64,000 nucleotides of DNA from Streptomyces sp. NBC_00654. GTDB taxonomy: Bacteria; Actinomycetota; Actinomycetes; Streptomycetales; Streptomycetaceae. Below the pieces are notes generated by a model. The model did no database searches, had not been told where the DNA came from, and was given only the letters and a program-made list of their open reading frames with translations. How positions within the stretch are numbered: position 1 is the first letter of the stretch; every line of letters begins with the position of its first letter. Below, piece by piece: positions 43,332 to 51,689 of the stretch. Where the stretch lies: the NCBI RefSeq assembly GCF_026341775.1, contig NZ_JAPEOB010000002.1:1302001-1366000 (forward strand), written 5' to 3'. Made by a program: the position numbers and the translations under genes.

Positions 43332-44282
43332 ATGACCGCAAGCACCGTGGAAACCGAGAAGGCACCCCCCGCGCCCAAGGCACCCGCGGGCGGCGACCGG
43401 GCCGCCCGCCGCGCGGAGCGCAAGCTGCGCAAACTCTCCGAACAGGACACCGTCCCGCACGGCATGCGCGCCACGCCGGCCGGGCGGATCGCCCGCGGTG
43501 CGCTGCTGACCGTCGCCGCGATCGTGACGATCTTCCCGTTCTACGCGATGGTCGTGCTCTCGCTGAAGCCGTCCGCGGCGGTCGAGTTCCCCGGCAGTCT
43601 GCTGCCGTGGCCGCTCACCGGCGAGGCGTACGACACCGTCATGAACGCCCAGGACGTACCGCGCTGGCTGTTCAACACCCTGATGTACTCGGTCGTCTCG
43701 GTCGTGGGTGTGCTGCTGCTGGCCTCGCTGGCCGGGTACGCGTTCGCCAAGAAGCGCTTCCCCGGCCGGGAGGCGATGTTCTGGTCGTTCCTGTCGATGG
43801 TGATGGTCCCGTACCACGTCACGATGATCCCGACCTTCGCGATGATCGCGAAGATGGGCGGCGTCGACACCTACTGGGGCCTGATCGTGCCGACCCTGGC
43901 CAACGCCCAGGCGGTGTTCCTGATGCGGCAGTTCATCCAGCGGCTGCCCGACGAGCTGTTCGAGGCGGCCCGGCTCGACGGGTGCAGCGAGTGGCAGATC
44001 TTCTACCGGATCGTGCTGCCGCTGCTGAAGCCGATCCTCGCCACGCTCGGGGTGTTCGTCTTCCTGTGGCACTGGAACGACTTCCTGTGGCCGCTGGTCA
44101 TCGGCCAGTCCACCGACATGCGCACCCTCACCGTCGGTATCGCCTCGCTCCAGCAGCAGAACGTGCCGCTGAATGTGGTGCTCTCCGGCTCCGTCATCGC
44201 GTTCGTGCCCATCTTCGCCGCGTACCTGGTGGGCCAGCGCTACTTCACCGAGGGCGTCACCGCGTCCGGAATCAAGGGATAG
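43332..44282 (+). CDS. ABC sugar transporter permease 2 (MalG-type)
   Basis: The protein has 316 residues with a 50-residue charged N terminus and six membrane helices. The EAA motif is FEAARLDGCSEWQIFYRIVL. It starts 2 bases after the first permease (a GTG two codons upstream is an alternative). It forms the channel with permease 1; in Streptomyces the shared ATPase MsiK usually energises such importers. Confidence 0.9.
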   Translation: MTASTVETEKAPPAPKAPAGGDRAARRAERKLRKLSEQDTVPHGMRATPAGRIARGALLTVAAIVTIFPFYAMVVLSLKPSAAVEFPGSLLPWPLTGEAYDTVMNAQDVPRWLFNTLMYSVVSVVGVLLLASLAGYAFAKKRFPGREAMFWSFLSMVMVPYHVTMIPTFAMIAKMGGVDTYWGLIVPTLANAQAVFLMRQFIQRLPDELFEAARLDGCSEWQIFYRIVLPLLKPILATLGVFVFLWHWNDFLWPLVIGQSTDMRTLTVGIASLQQQNVPLNVVLSGSVIAFVPIFAAYLVGQRYFTEGVTASGIKG

Positions 44283-44288
44283 CTACGA

Positions 44289-45317
44289 ATGTTCACCGAT
44301 GAGGCCGCGCTCGAAGAGCGGCTCGCCACCCCCTCCCCCGCACTGATCGCCGACCTCGCCGGGCTGGAGGGCGACCTGCTGGTCCTCGGCGCCGGCGGCA
44401 AGATGGGGCCGAGCCTGTGCCGGCTGGCCCGCCGGGCGCTGGACGCCGCCGGCCGGACGGACGTGACCGTGTACGCGGTGTCCCGCTGGTCGGACAAGGC
44501 GGCGGCCGGGGAACTGGAGGCCGCGGGCGTCTCCACCGTCGCCTTCGACCTGATGGACCCGGCGGCCGATCTGGGCGAGCTTCCCGAGGCCGGGAACATC
44601 GTCTTCATGGTCGGCGCCAAGTTCGGTTCGGCCGGGGCGCCCTCGCACGCCTGGGCGGTGAACGCCGCGATGCCGGACCGGGTGGCGCGCCGCTGGCCCG
44701 GCGCCCGGATCGCCGCGTTCTCCACCGGCAATGTGTACCCGCTGGTCCCGGTCTCCTCGGGCGGCTGCACGGAGAGCGACCCGGTGGGACCGGTCGGCGA
44801 GTACGCGATGTCCTGCCTCGGCCGGGAGCGGATCTTCGACCACGCCGCGCTGACCCGCGGCACGAAGGTCGCCAACATCCGCCTCAACTACGCGGTCGAC
44901 CTGCGCTACGGCGTGCTCGCCGACATCGCCTCACGCGTCCGGGCCGGCGAGCCCGTCGATGTGACGACCGGTCATGCCAATGTGGTGTGGCAGGGTTACG
45001 CGAACGAGGTCGCCCTGCGTTCGCTGCCGCACGCCACCGAGGGTGCGGCGTTCACCCTCAACCTCACCGGCCCGGAGACCGCTCCGGTACGCCGTCTGGC
45101 GCAGTGGTTCGGCGAGGAGTTCGACCGGGAGCCGGTGTTCGCGGGGACCGAGGCGCCGACCGCGCTGCTCTCCGACGCGAGCCGCTGCCACGCGCTGTTC
45201 GGCTACCCGGACGTGACGCTGCGGACCCTCGTCACCTGGCAGGCCGACTGGCTGCGCCGCGGGTTGCCGCTCTCCGGCAAGCCCACCAAGTTCCAGGTCC
45301 GTGACGGAAGGTTCTGA
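44289..45317 (+). CDS. NAD-dependent epimerase/dehydratase-like protein
   Basis: The protein has 342 residues. A Rossmann motif (VLGAGGKMGPSLC) lies near residue 32, and FSTGNVYP plus a later YAMSCLGRE give the Ser/Tyr-x3-like active site of extended SDR proteins, although Lys of the YxxxK is replaced here (YAMSC). That departure makes strict catalysis uncertain. It lies 7 bases after the permease and 9 before the DHDPS-like gene. It probably acts on an imported sugar derivative. Confidence 0.78.
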   Translation: MFTDEAALEERLATPSPALIADLAGLEGDLLVLGAGGKMGPSLCRLARRALDAAGRTDVTVYAVSRWSDKAAAGELEAAGVSTVAFDLMDPAADLGELPEAGNIVFMVGAKFGSAGAPSHAWAVNAAMPDRVARRWPGARIAAFSTGNVYPLVPVSSGGCTESDPVGPVGEYAMSCLGRERIFDHAALTRGTKVANIRLNYAVDLRYGVLADIASRVRAGEPVDVTTGHANVVWQGYANEVALRSLPHATEGAAFTLNLTGPETAPVRRLAQWFGEEFDREPVFAGTEAPTALLSDASRCHALFGYPDVTLRTLVTWQADWLRRGLPLSGKPTKFQVRDGRF

Positions 45318-45325
45318 TCCACCCC

Positions 45326-46399
45326 ATGTCCACTCCTTCGCCCGTGTCCGCGTCGTCGCCCGCCTCCACGCCCGCTCTGGACGCGCTCGCCCACGGGGCG
45401 GTGATCCCCGCCCATCCGCTCGCGCTGCACGCGGACGGCACGTTCGACGAGCGCCGCCAGCGTGCGCTGACCCGCTACTACCTCGCCTCCGGGGCGGGCG
45501 GCGTCGCCGTCGCCGTGCACACCACCCAGTTCGAGATCCGGGAGCCCGGCGTCGGGCTGCTGCGGCCGGTCCTCGAACTGGCCGCCGAGACCATCGACCG
45601 GGAGGCCGGCCGGCCCTTCATCAAGGTCGCCGGGGCCTGCGGCTACACCGCGCAGGCGGTCGCCGAGGCCGAGACGGCCGCCGCGCTCGGCTATGACGCG
45701 GTGCTGCTCAGCCCGGCGGTGCCCGGTGCCGACGAGAAGGGTCTGCTGGAGCGGGCCCGCGCGGTCGGCGAGGTGCTGCCGGTCATCGGCTTCTACCTCC
45801 AGGAGGCCGTCGGCGGACGCTACCTGTCGCCCGGCTTCTGGTCGGCGTTCACCGACCTGCCGTCCACCGCCGCGGTGAAGATAGCCCCGTTCGACCGCTA
45901 CCGCACCGCCGATGTCGTACGGGCGGTGGCCGCCGCGGACCGTGCGGACGAGGTCGCCCTGTACACCGGCAACGACGACGACATCATCGGTGACCTCCTG
46001 ACCCCGTACGAGACGGCGAACGGGACCCGGCGCTGGTTCGCCGGCGGGCTCCTGGGCCAGTGGGCCGTCTGGACGAGCTCCGCCGTGACGCTCCTGGACG
46101 AGGTGCGCGCCGCCCGTGCCGGGGACCACGCGGCGATGGTGCGCTGCCTGGCCCGGCGGTCCGAGCTGACCGACGCCAACAGCGCGGTCTTCGATGTGCG
46201 CGGCGCGTTCCGCGGCTGCATCGCCGGAGTGCACGAAGTGCTGCACCGCCAGGGCCTGTTGGCGAACATCCGCTGCCTGGACCCGGCCGAGACCCTGTCT
46301 CCGGGACAGGCCGAGGAGATCACCCGGGTGGCCGAGGCCTACCCTTGGCTGACCGATGACGCCTTCGTTGCGGAGCACCTCGATGCCTGGCTCTCCTGA
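45326..46399 (+). CDS. Dihydrodipicolinate synthase (DapA/NanA) family lyase
   Basis: The protein has 357 residues, a class I aldolase-fold TIM barrel with Schiff-base Lys185 (TAAVKIAPFD) and the assisting Tyr157 (IGFYLQEA). The GGAG and GxxGE elements of true DapA are modified, so lysine biosynthesis is unlikely. The family includes 2-keto-3-deoxy acid aldolases, keto-deoxyglucarate dehydratases and sialic-acid lyases. Downstream of an enolase-type dehydratase in the same locus, aldol cleavage of a 2-keto-3-deoxy acid is the best inference. Confidence 0.87.
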   Translation: MSTPSPVSASSPASTPALDALAHGAVIPAHPLALHADGTFDERRQRALTRYYLASGAGGVAVAVHTTQFEIREPGVGLLRPVLELAAETIDREAGRPFIKVAGACGYTAQAVAEAETAAALGYDAVLLSPAVPGADEKGLLERARAVGEVLPVIGFYLQEAVGGRYLSPGFWSAFTDLPSTAAVKIAPFDRYRTADVVRAVAAADRADEVALYTGNDDDIIGDLLTPYETANGTRRWFAGGLLGQWAVWTSSAVTLLDEVRAARAGDHAAMVRCLARRSELTDANSAVFDVRGAFRGCIAGVHEVLHRQGLLANIRCLDPAETLSPGQAEEITRVAEAYPWLTDDAFVAEHLDAWLS

Positions 46400-47405
46400 T
46401 CCTGCCGACCGCTCCCGGGTGGTCGTCTCCGTCCCCCCGCACCTGCGTGCCCAGTTCTTCACCCCCGAGGTCTGGCGGGCGCTCCAGGACGCGGCCGAAC
46501 TGACCGTCCTGGACGAGCACCGCGACCGGGAGGCCCTGCTCGCGGCCATGCCGGGAGCGCGGGCCCTCATCACGTCGTGGCGCAGCCCCCGTGCGGACAC
46601 CGGGCTCCTCGACGTCGCGGACCGGCTGGAGCTGGTGGCGCACACCGGCTCGGCGGTCGCCCCGTACGTCACCGAGGAGGTGTTCCGGCGCGGCATCCGG
46701 GTCACCCAGGCCGGGGACGAGATGGCGCGCCCGGTGGCGGAGGTGGCCCTCGCCTTCACCCTCTCCCTGCTCCACCGCATCCAGCGCTTCGACCATGCCC
46801 TGCGGAGCGGCGCCGACTGGGCGGCGGCGAGCGAGGCGCCGCCGCGCCACGAGATCCACGGCAGCGAGATCGGGGTGATCGGCGCGTCCCGCACCGGACG
46901 GGCGTACATCGCGTTGGTGCGGGCGATGGGGGCACGGGTGAGCGTGAGCGATCCGTTCCTGTCCCCGGCGGACGCGGCGGAGCTCGGCGTGGAGTCCGTG
47001 GACCTTCCCACCCTGCTGAGCCGCAGCCGGATCGTGGCGGTGCACGCCCCGGTGACGGAGGAGACGCACCGGATGATCGGCGCCGAGCAGCTGGCCCTGA
47101 TGCCGGACGGCGCGGGCCTGGTGAACACCGCCCGCTCCTGGCTGGTCGACGAGGACGCCCTCCTGGCGGAGCTGGCCCCGGGCCGGCTGGACGCGGCCAT
47201 CGATGTCTTCGACGCGGAGCCACTGCCCGTCGGCCACCCCTTCCGCACCCTGCCCAATGTGCTGCTCACCCCGCACCAGGCGGCGGGCAGCGTCGAGTGC
47301 CGGCAGCGGCTGGGCGCGAGCGCCGTCGACGAGGTACTGCGCCTGCTGGACGGCCGTCCCCCCGTGCACGCCGTGACCGCCGAAGCCCTGGTACGGCTGC
47401 TCTGA
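46383..47405 (+). CDS. D-2-hydroxyacid dehydrogenase family protein
   Basis: The protein has 340 residues. Typical features: GVIGASRTGRAYI as a modified dinucleotide motif, active-site Arg in NTARSWLVDEDAL, Glu in FDAEPLP and His in TPHQAAG. It likely interconverts a 2-keto acid and a 2-hydroxy acid with NAD(P). ATG 46383 overlaps the 3' end of the DHDPS gene and has a GGAG 8 bases upstream; an ATG at 46356 is an alternative. It could act on the 2-keto product of the preceding lyase. Confidence 0.85.
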   Translation: MPGSPDPADRSRVVVSVPPHLRAQFFTPEVWRALQDAAELTVLDEHRDREALLAAMPGARALITSWRSPRADTGLLDVADRLELVAHTGSAVAPYVTEEVFRRGIRVTQAGDEMARPVAEVALAFTLSLLHRIQRFDHALRSGADWAAASEAPPRHEIHGSEIGVIGASRTGRAYIALVRAMGARVSVSDPFLSPADAAELGVESVDLPTLLSRSRIVAVHAPVTEETHRMIGAEQLALMPDGAGLVNTARSWLVDEDALLAELAPGRLDAAIDVFDAEPLPVGHPFRTLPNVLLTPHQAAGSVECRQRLGASAVDEVLRLLDGRPPVHAVTAEALVRLL

Positions 47406-47465
47406 GGCTCCGGCCCGGTCACGCGAGCACCCCACCCCCCTTTCACCTCAGGAGAGTTCACCCCC

Positions 47466-48314
47466 ATGCGTTTCATGCGCGTAGGCGAGCCGGGTTCCGA
47501 ACGCCCGGTGCTCGTCTGCCCCGAAGGCCTTCACTACGACCTGTCGGGCATCACCGGTGACATCGACGGCGACTTCCTCGCCGCGCTCGGCGAGAATCCC
47601 CGGCTGGTCCCGGACGAGCCGAAGCTCCCGGAGACCGACATCACCGGGCTGCGGATCGGGGCGCCCGTCGCACGCCCCTCGGCCCTGCTGTGCATCGGCC
47701 AGAACTACGCCGCCCACGCGGCGGAGTCGGGCGCGCTCCCGCCCGAGCAGCCGATCCTCTTCTACAAGTCGCCGAACACGGTCGTCGGACCGTACGACGA
47801 CGTCCTGATCCCGCGCGGCTCCGAGAAGACCGACTGGGAGGTGGAGCTGGCCGTCGTCATCGGCCGCCGCGCCTCCTACCTGGACTCCCCCGCCGACGCC
47901 GCCGCGCACATCGCGGGCTACGCCGTCAGCAACGACGTCTCCGAGCGCGCGTTCCAGCTGGAGCAGTCGGGCGGCCAGTGGTCCAAGGGCAAGAGCTGCG
48001 CGACGTTCAACCCGCTCGGCCCGGTCCTGGTGACCGCCGACGAGGTGGGCGACCCGCAGCGACTGCGGCTGCGCAGCTACGTCAACGGCGAGCCGCGGCA
48101 GGACTCCAGCACCGCGGACATGATCTTCAGCGTGGCGCATCTGGTGCACCATCTGTCGCAGTACCTGGTGCTGGAGCCCGGCGACATCATCAACACCGGT
48201 ACGCCGCAGGGCGTGGCGCTGTCGGGCCGCTTCCCGTACCTGGGTGACAAGGACGTGATGGAGGTGGAGATCTCGGGCCTCGGCCGACAGCGCAGCGTCT
48301 GCCGGCCGGCGTAA
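47466..48314 (+). CDS. Fumarylacetoacetate hydrolase (FAH) family protein
   Basis: The protein has 282 residues. The FAH catalytic/metal core is visible: CIGQNYAAHA, DWEVELAVVIG with the acidic ligands, YAVSNDVSER, and GTPQGVALSGR. Members hydrolyse C-C bonds of beta-diketones or cleave and decarboxylate 2-keto-3-deoxy acids, including steps of L-fuconate and related sugar-acid degradation. It has its own ribosome-binding site and closes the rightward arm of the locus. Confidence 0.88.
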   Translation: MRFMRVGEPGSERPVLVCPEGLHYDLSGITGDIDGDFLAALGENPRLVPDEPKLPETDITGLRIGAPVARPSALLCIGQNYAAHAAESGALPPEQPILFYKSPNTVVGPYDDVLIPRGSEKTDWEVELAVVIGRRASYLDSPADAAAHIAGYAVSNDVSERAFQLEQSGGQWSKGKSCATFNPLGPVLVTADEVGDPQRLRLRSYVNGEPRQDSSTADMIFSVAHLVHHLSQYLVLEPGDIINTGTPQGVALSGRFPYLGDKDVMEVEISGLGRQRSVCRPA

Positions 48315-48347
48315 CGGGGGCGGCCGGACCGACCGCGCCGGCCGGTC

Positions 48348-50039
48348 TCAGTCCTCCGGCAGCTCGACCGGGGCGATGTCGTCGAAGACGTCGCCGGGGC
48401 CGGGGTTCGTCGCGTCCGTGGCACCGCCGAACTGGGTCATCACACCCCAGACGGCGTTCAGCGCGGTCTGTACGGCGCCCTCGGCCCATCCGGCCGTCCA
48501 GGAGATGTCGTCGCCCGCGAGGAAGAGTCCCCGTTTGTCGGCGGGCAGCCGGTCCTGCATGAAGTGGGTGAACAGGCGCCGCTGGTAGCGGTAGTGGCCG
48601 GGCAGGTTGGCCTTGAACGCCCCCATGAACCAGGGCTCGTTCTCCCAGGACACCGTCACCGGGTTGCCGATGACATGACTGCGGATGTCGACGTTCGGGT
48701 AGATCTCGCCCAGCGACTTGAGCATGACGTCCATGCGCTCGTTCGCCGAGAGCGGCAGCCACTTCAGGCTGTCGTCGCACCAGGTGTAGGACAGACAGAT
48801 CACGGCGGGCTCGTCCGGGCCGTTGTCCAGGAGGTAGGTGCCCCGGGTCATCCGGTCAGTGAGCGTCATCGACATGGTGTCGCGGCCGGTGACCTCGTCC
48901 TTGTCCAGCCAGAACGGCCGGTCGACCGGGACGAACAGCTTGGACGACTCCATGTAGTGGGTGCGCTCCATCGCCGTCCAGTGGTCGATCGGGAAGAGCG
49001 CGTCATCGCAGTCGATCTTGGAGAGCAGCAGCCAGGACTGCCCGGTGAAGACCGCCGCCCGGAAGGTGCGGATGTCCCCGGTGGCGTCGGTGACCGTGAT
49101 GCCGTTGCCTGCGGTGCGGTTGAGCCGGGTCACGGCGGGGCGGGGTTCGCCGTCGTGCAGCGAGGCCAGCGAGGTCCCCAGCGGCCAGTGGACGATCTTG
49201 CGCGGTTCGCGCTCCCACAGCCGCAGCGGAAGCTGCTGGCTGCCGCCGACGATGCCGCGGTGGTGGTCGTCCGCCTCGGTGTAGACGACCCGCAGGATCT
49301 CCAGGATGGAGTTGGGGAAGTCGGTGTCCCAGCCTCCGGTGCCGAAGCCGACCTGGCCGAAGATCTCCCGGTGCCGGAACGACGTGAAGGCGTCGGAGTC
49401 GCAGAGGAAGCCGTAGAAGGTCTGGTTGTCCAGCTTCTCGACGAGCTTCGCCCAGATCTCCCGGATGCGCGGCACATCGCGCTCCCGCATGGCCCGGTTC
49501 ATGTCGGTGAAGTCGGCGCCCTCCTCCAGGCAGGCGTTCCACGCGTCCATCACGTCGCGGTAGACCTGCGGCAGGTCGTCGATGGTCTCGGCGTAGTGCG
49601 ACTCGCCCTTCAGGTCCACGACGGTCGAGGGCGTGGCCGGGGAGAGCGGGTTGGGGAAGGGCTGGGTCTCCAGCCCCACGAGGTCGATGTAGTGCTGGAG
49701 CGCCGTGGACGAGGGCGGGAAGCGCATGGCGCCCATCTCCGCGGTCAGCGTGGGGTCGCAGCCGTCGAACCCGACGGTGCGCAGCCTGCCGCCGATCCGG
49801 TCGGCCTCGTACAGCACGGGCCGCAGCCCCATCTTCATCAGCTCGTACGCGGTGATGATCCCGGAGAGCCCGCCGCCGATGACGGCGACCTCGGCCCCGT
49901 GCTCGGTCGCCGGAATCTGGCCGAGGCCGGCGGGGTGGGCGAGGAAGTCGTCGTAGGCGTAGGGAAAGTCCGGCCCGAACATGGTGATCGGCGGAGCCGC
50001 GTCGGTGTGCTGGACGGCGTTGGGCACCGTGGACGTCAT
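48348..50039 (-). CDS. davB: L-lysine 2-monooxygenase (flavin amine oxidase family)
   Basis: The protein has 563 residues. FAD-binding GGGLSGIITAYELMKMG and EADRIGGRLRT lie at the N terminus, with a C-terminal FAD site around GDDISWTAGWAEGAVQTAL. Long stretches match Pseudomonas DavB as I recall it (FGPDFP, AHPAGLG, GTGGWDTDFPNS, NPGPGDVF), the enzyme converting lysine to 5-aminovaleramide. Related amino acid 2-monooxygenases for tryptophan or phenylalanine cannot be fully excluded. It overlaps davA by 4 bases, which supports the lysine assignment. Confidence 0.85.
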   Translation of the reverse strand: MTSTVPNAVQHTDAAPPITMFGPDFPYAYDDFLAHPAGLGQIPATEHGAEVAVIGGGLSGIITAYELMKMGLRPVLYEADRIGGRLRTVGFDGCDPTLTAEMGAMRFPPSSTALQHYIDLVGLETQPFPNPLSPATPSTVVDLKGESHYAETIDDLPQVYRDVMDAWNACLEEGADFTDMNRAMRERDVPRIREIWAKLVEKLDNQTFYGFLCDSDAFTSFRHREIFGQVGFGTGGWDTDFPNSILEILRVVYTEADDHHRGIVGGSQQLPLRLWEREPRKIVHWPLGTSLASLHDGEPRPAVTRLNRTAGNGITVTDATGDIRTFRAAVFTGQSWLLLSKIDCDDALFPIDHWTAMERTHYMESSKLFVPVDRPFWLDKDEVTGRDTMSMTLTDRMTRGTYLLDNGPDEPAVICLSYTWCDDSLKWLPLSANERMDVMLKSLGEIYPNVDIRSHVIGNPVTVSWENEPWFMGAFKANLPGHYRYQRRLFTHFMQDRLPADKRGLFLAGDDISWTAGWAEGAVQTALNAVWGVMTQFGGATDATNPGPGDVFDDIAPVELPED

Positions 50040-50878
50040 GGGGTACGGACTCCTTGCGGGGACGAAGTGGTGGGGCGGGCTCGGACGAGGGAGCCGTACA
50101 GACCGGGGCGGCGGTCGTGCAGATACGGGTTGGCGGCGCGCGAGGCGTTCAGCAGACCGGGGTCCACATCACCGACGACCAGTTCCTCGCCGCGTCCGGC
50201 GCGGGCGCGTACGGTGCCGTCGGGTCCGGCCAGGCAGCTCAGCCCGACGAACTCGAACTCGCCTTCCGGGCCGGTCCTGTTGACGTACGCAAGGTACATC
50301 TGGCTCTCGAAGGCCCGTACCGGTACGAGGGATTCGGCGACGAACGGGAAGGGGTGCATCAGTGCGGTGGGTACCAGTAGCAGGCCGGTGCCGGCCAGGG
50401 CGTGCGCCCGGACGTTCTCCGGGAACTCGACGTCGTAGCAGATGAGCAGACCGATGCGGACACCGTCCAGTTCGGCCTGGACGACGGGCTGCTCACCGGG
50501 GGTGAACCACTCCTGCTCGAAACCGCCGAAGAGATGGGTCTTGCGGTAGTTCGCGAGCGGGTTGCCGTCCGGACCGATGAGCTGTGCCGCGTTGAAGATC
50601 AGCTCCTCCGCACGCTCCGGATAGCCGTAGAGGACCGCGATCCCGTGCCGTGCGGCGATGTCGGCGACGGCCCGCGCACCGGGGCCGTCGGCGGGCTCGG
50701 CCAGGCGGGGGACGGCGTCACCGATGGCGTATCCGGTGAGGAACATCTCCGGACAGACCAGCAGGCGTGCCCCGGCGGCGGCGGCGCGGGCGGCCGCTTC
50801 GTCGAGGATCCCGATGTTCGCGTCCACGGCGCCGGGCCGGCCGGAGCTCTGGAGCAGGGCGGTACGCAACGACGGCAT
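50036..50878 (-). CDS. davA: 5-aminovaleramidase (carbon-nitrogen hydrolase)
   Basis: The protein has 280 residues, nitrilase superfamily with the Glu-Lys-Cys triad: Glu44 in CPEMFLTGY, Lys113 in NYRKTHLFG and Cys147 in LICYDVEFPE. It should hydrolyse 5-aminovaleramide, the DavB product, to 5-aminovalerate and ammonia. ATG 50878 is used; the frame extends farther upstream without a signal. It is co-transcribed with davB in leftward order davA-davB. Confidence 0.83.
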   Translation of the reverse strand: MPSLRTALLQSSGRPGAVDANIGILDEAAARAAAAGARLLVCPEMFLTGYAIGDAVPRLAEPADGPGARAVADIAARHGIAVLYGYPERAEELIFNAAQLIGPDGNPLANYRKTHLFGGFEQEWFTPGEQPVVQAELDGVRIGLLICYDVEFPENVRAHALAGTGLLLVPTALMHPFPFVAESLVPVRAFESQMYLAYVNRTGPEGEFEFVGLSCLAGPDGTVRARAGRGEELVVGDVDPGLLNASRAANPYLHDRRPGLYGSLVRARPTTSSPQGVRTP

Positions 50879-51115
50879 GGCTGACCTCGGGCGGTGCGGG
50901 GGTGGAGTGGGGAGACGTATCGACGGTACGGGCGGCCGTCGCCCCGGACAAGGCGCGACCGTTGCGCGGGGACCGTCGATTCGTTGCGCGTCCCCCGGGC
51001 CCTGCGGTGATTTGTTGCGCACCGCATCGCCGCAGGTCAGAAGGGTGATGTGGGTCTCGGGCGAAGGCTCCCGCCGGCCGGGGCGGCGCGGGTGCCCGGC
51101 CGGGGCACGGGTGTC

Positions 51116-51574
51116 TCAGGCCGGGGGCGGACTCGCCGAGTACCGCCGCAGCAGCGGCGAGAGCACCAGCACCGATTTCGTCCGCTCCACGTACGGCTCG
51201 CCGGCGATCCGCTCCAGCACCTGTTCGAAGTGGCGCATGTCCGCGGCGAAGACCTGCACGACCGCGTCGGCGTCTCCGGTCACCGTGGAGGCGGCGGCGA
51301 TCTCCGGATACCGGGCCAGACCCCGCTTGATCGCCTCCGGCGACGTGTTGCGGCTGCAGTAGATCTCGATGAAGCCCTCGGTCTCCCATCCCAGGGCCGC
51401 CGGGTCCACCCGCACGGTGAATCCGGTGATCGCGCCCTCGGCGCGCAGCCGGTCCACCCGGCGTTTCACGGCGGGGGCGGACAGTCCGATGATCGCGCCG
51501 ATGTCGGCGTAGCTGCGCCGGGCGTCTTCGGCGAGGGCGTGGACGATGCGTTCGTCGAGGTCGTTCAGGCGCAC
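51116..51574 (-). CDS. Lrp/AsnC family transcriptional regulator
   Basis: The protein has 152 residues. The N-terminal HTH (LNDLDERIVHALAEDARRSY, then IGLSAPAVKRRVDRL) is followed by an RAM ligand-binding domain (GDADAVVQVFAADM). GTG 51574 is preferred; the ATG at 51643 would place the start codon beyond a perfect hairpin. Position between davA and the aldehyde dehydrogenase gene suggests that it senses lysine or an intermediate and controls the davAB genes. Confidence 0.88.
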   Translation of the reverse strand: MRLNDLDERIVHALAEDARRSYADIGAIIGLSAPAVKRRVDRLRAEGAITGFTVRVDPAALGWETEGFIEIYCSRNTSPEAIKRGLARYPEIAAASTVTGDADAVVQVFAADMRHFEQVLERIAGEPYVERTKSVLVLSPLLRRYSASPPPA

Positions 51575-51606
51575 GTCGGGCGGTTCACTTCTCTGCGATG
51601 GGTCTG

Positions 51607-51635
51607 CTGCGGGGGCGGCGGTGCCGCCCCCGCAG
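51607..51635 (-). terminator. Hairpin terminator after the aldehyde dehydrogenase gene
   Basis: A perfect 12-bp stem (CTGCGGGGGCGG / CCGCCCCCGCAG) with a 5-base loop lies 54 bases past the aldehyde dehydrogenase stop on the leftward transcript and upstream of the Lrp-family gene. No U-tract follows. Confidence 0.8.
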
Positions 51636-51689
51636 TAGACCATGGGCCGCCCCTTCGGGGCGCGCCGGACGCAGCGGGGTGCGGCCGGG

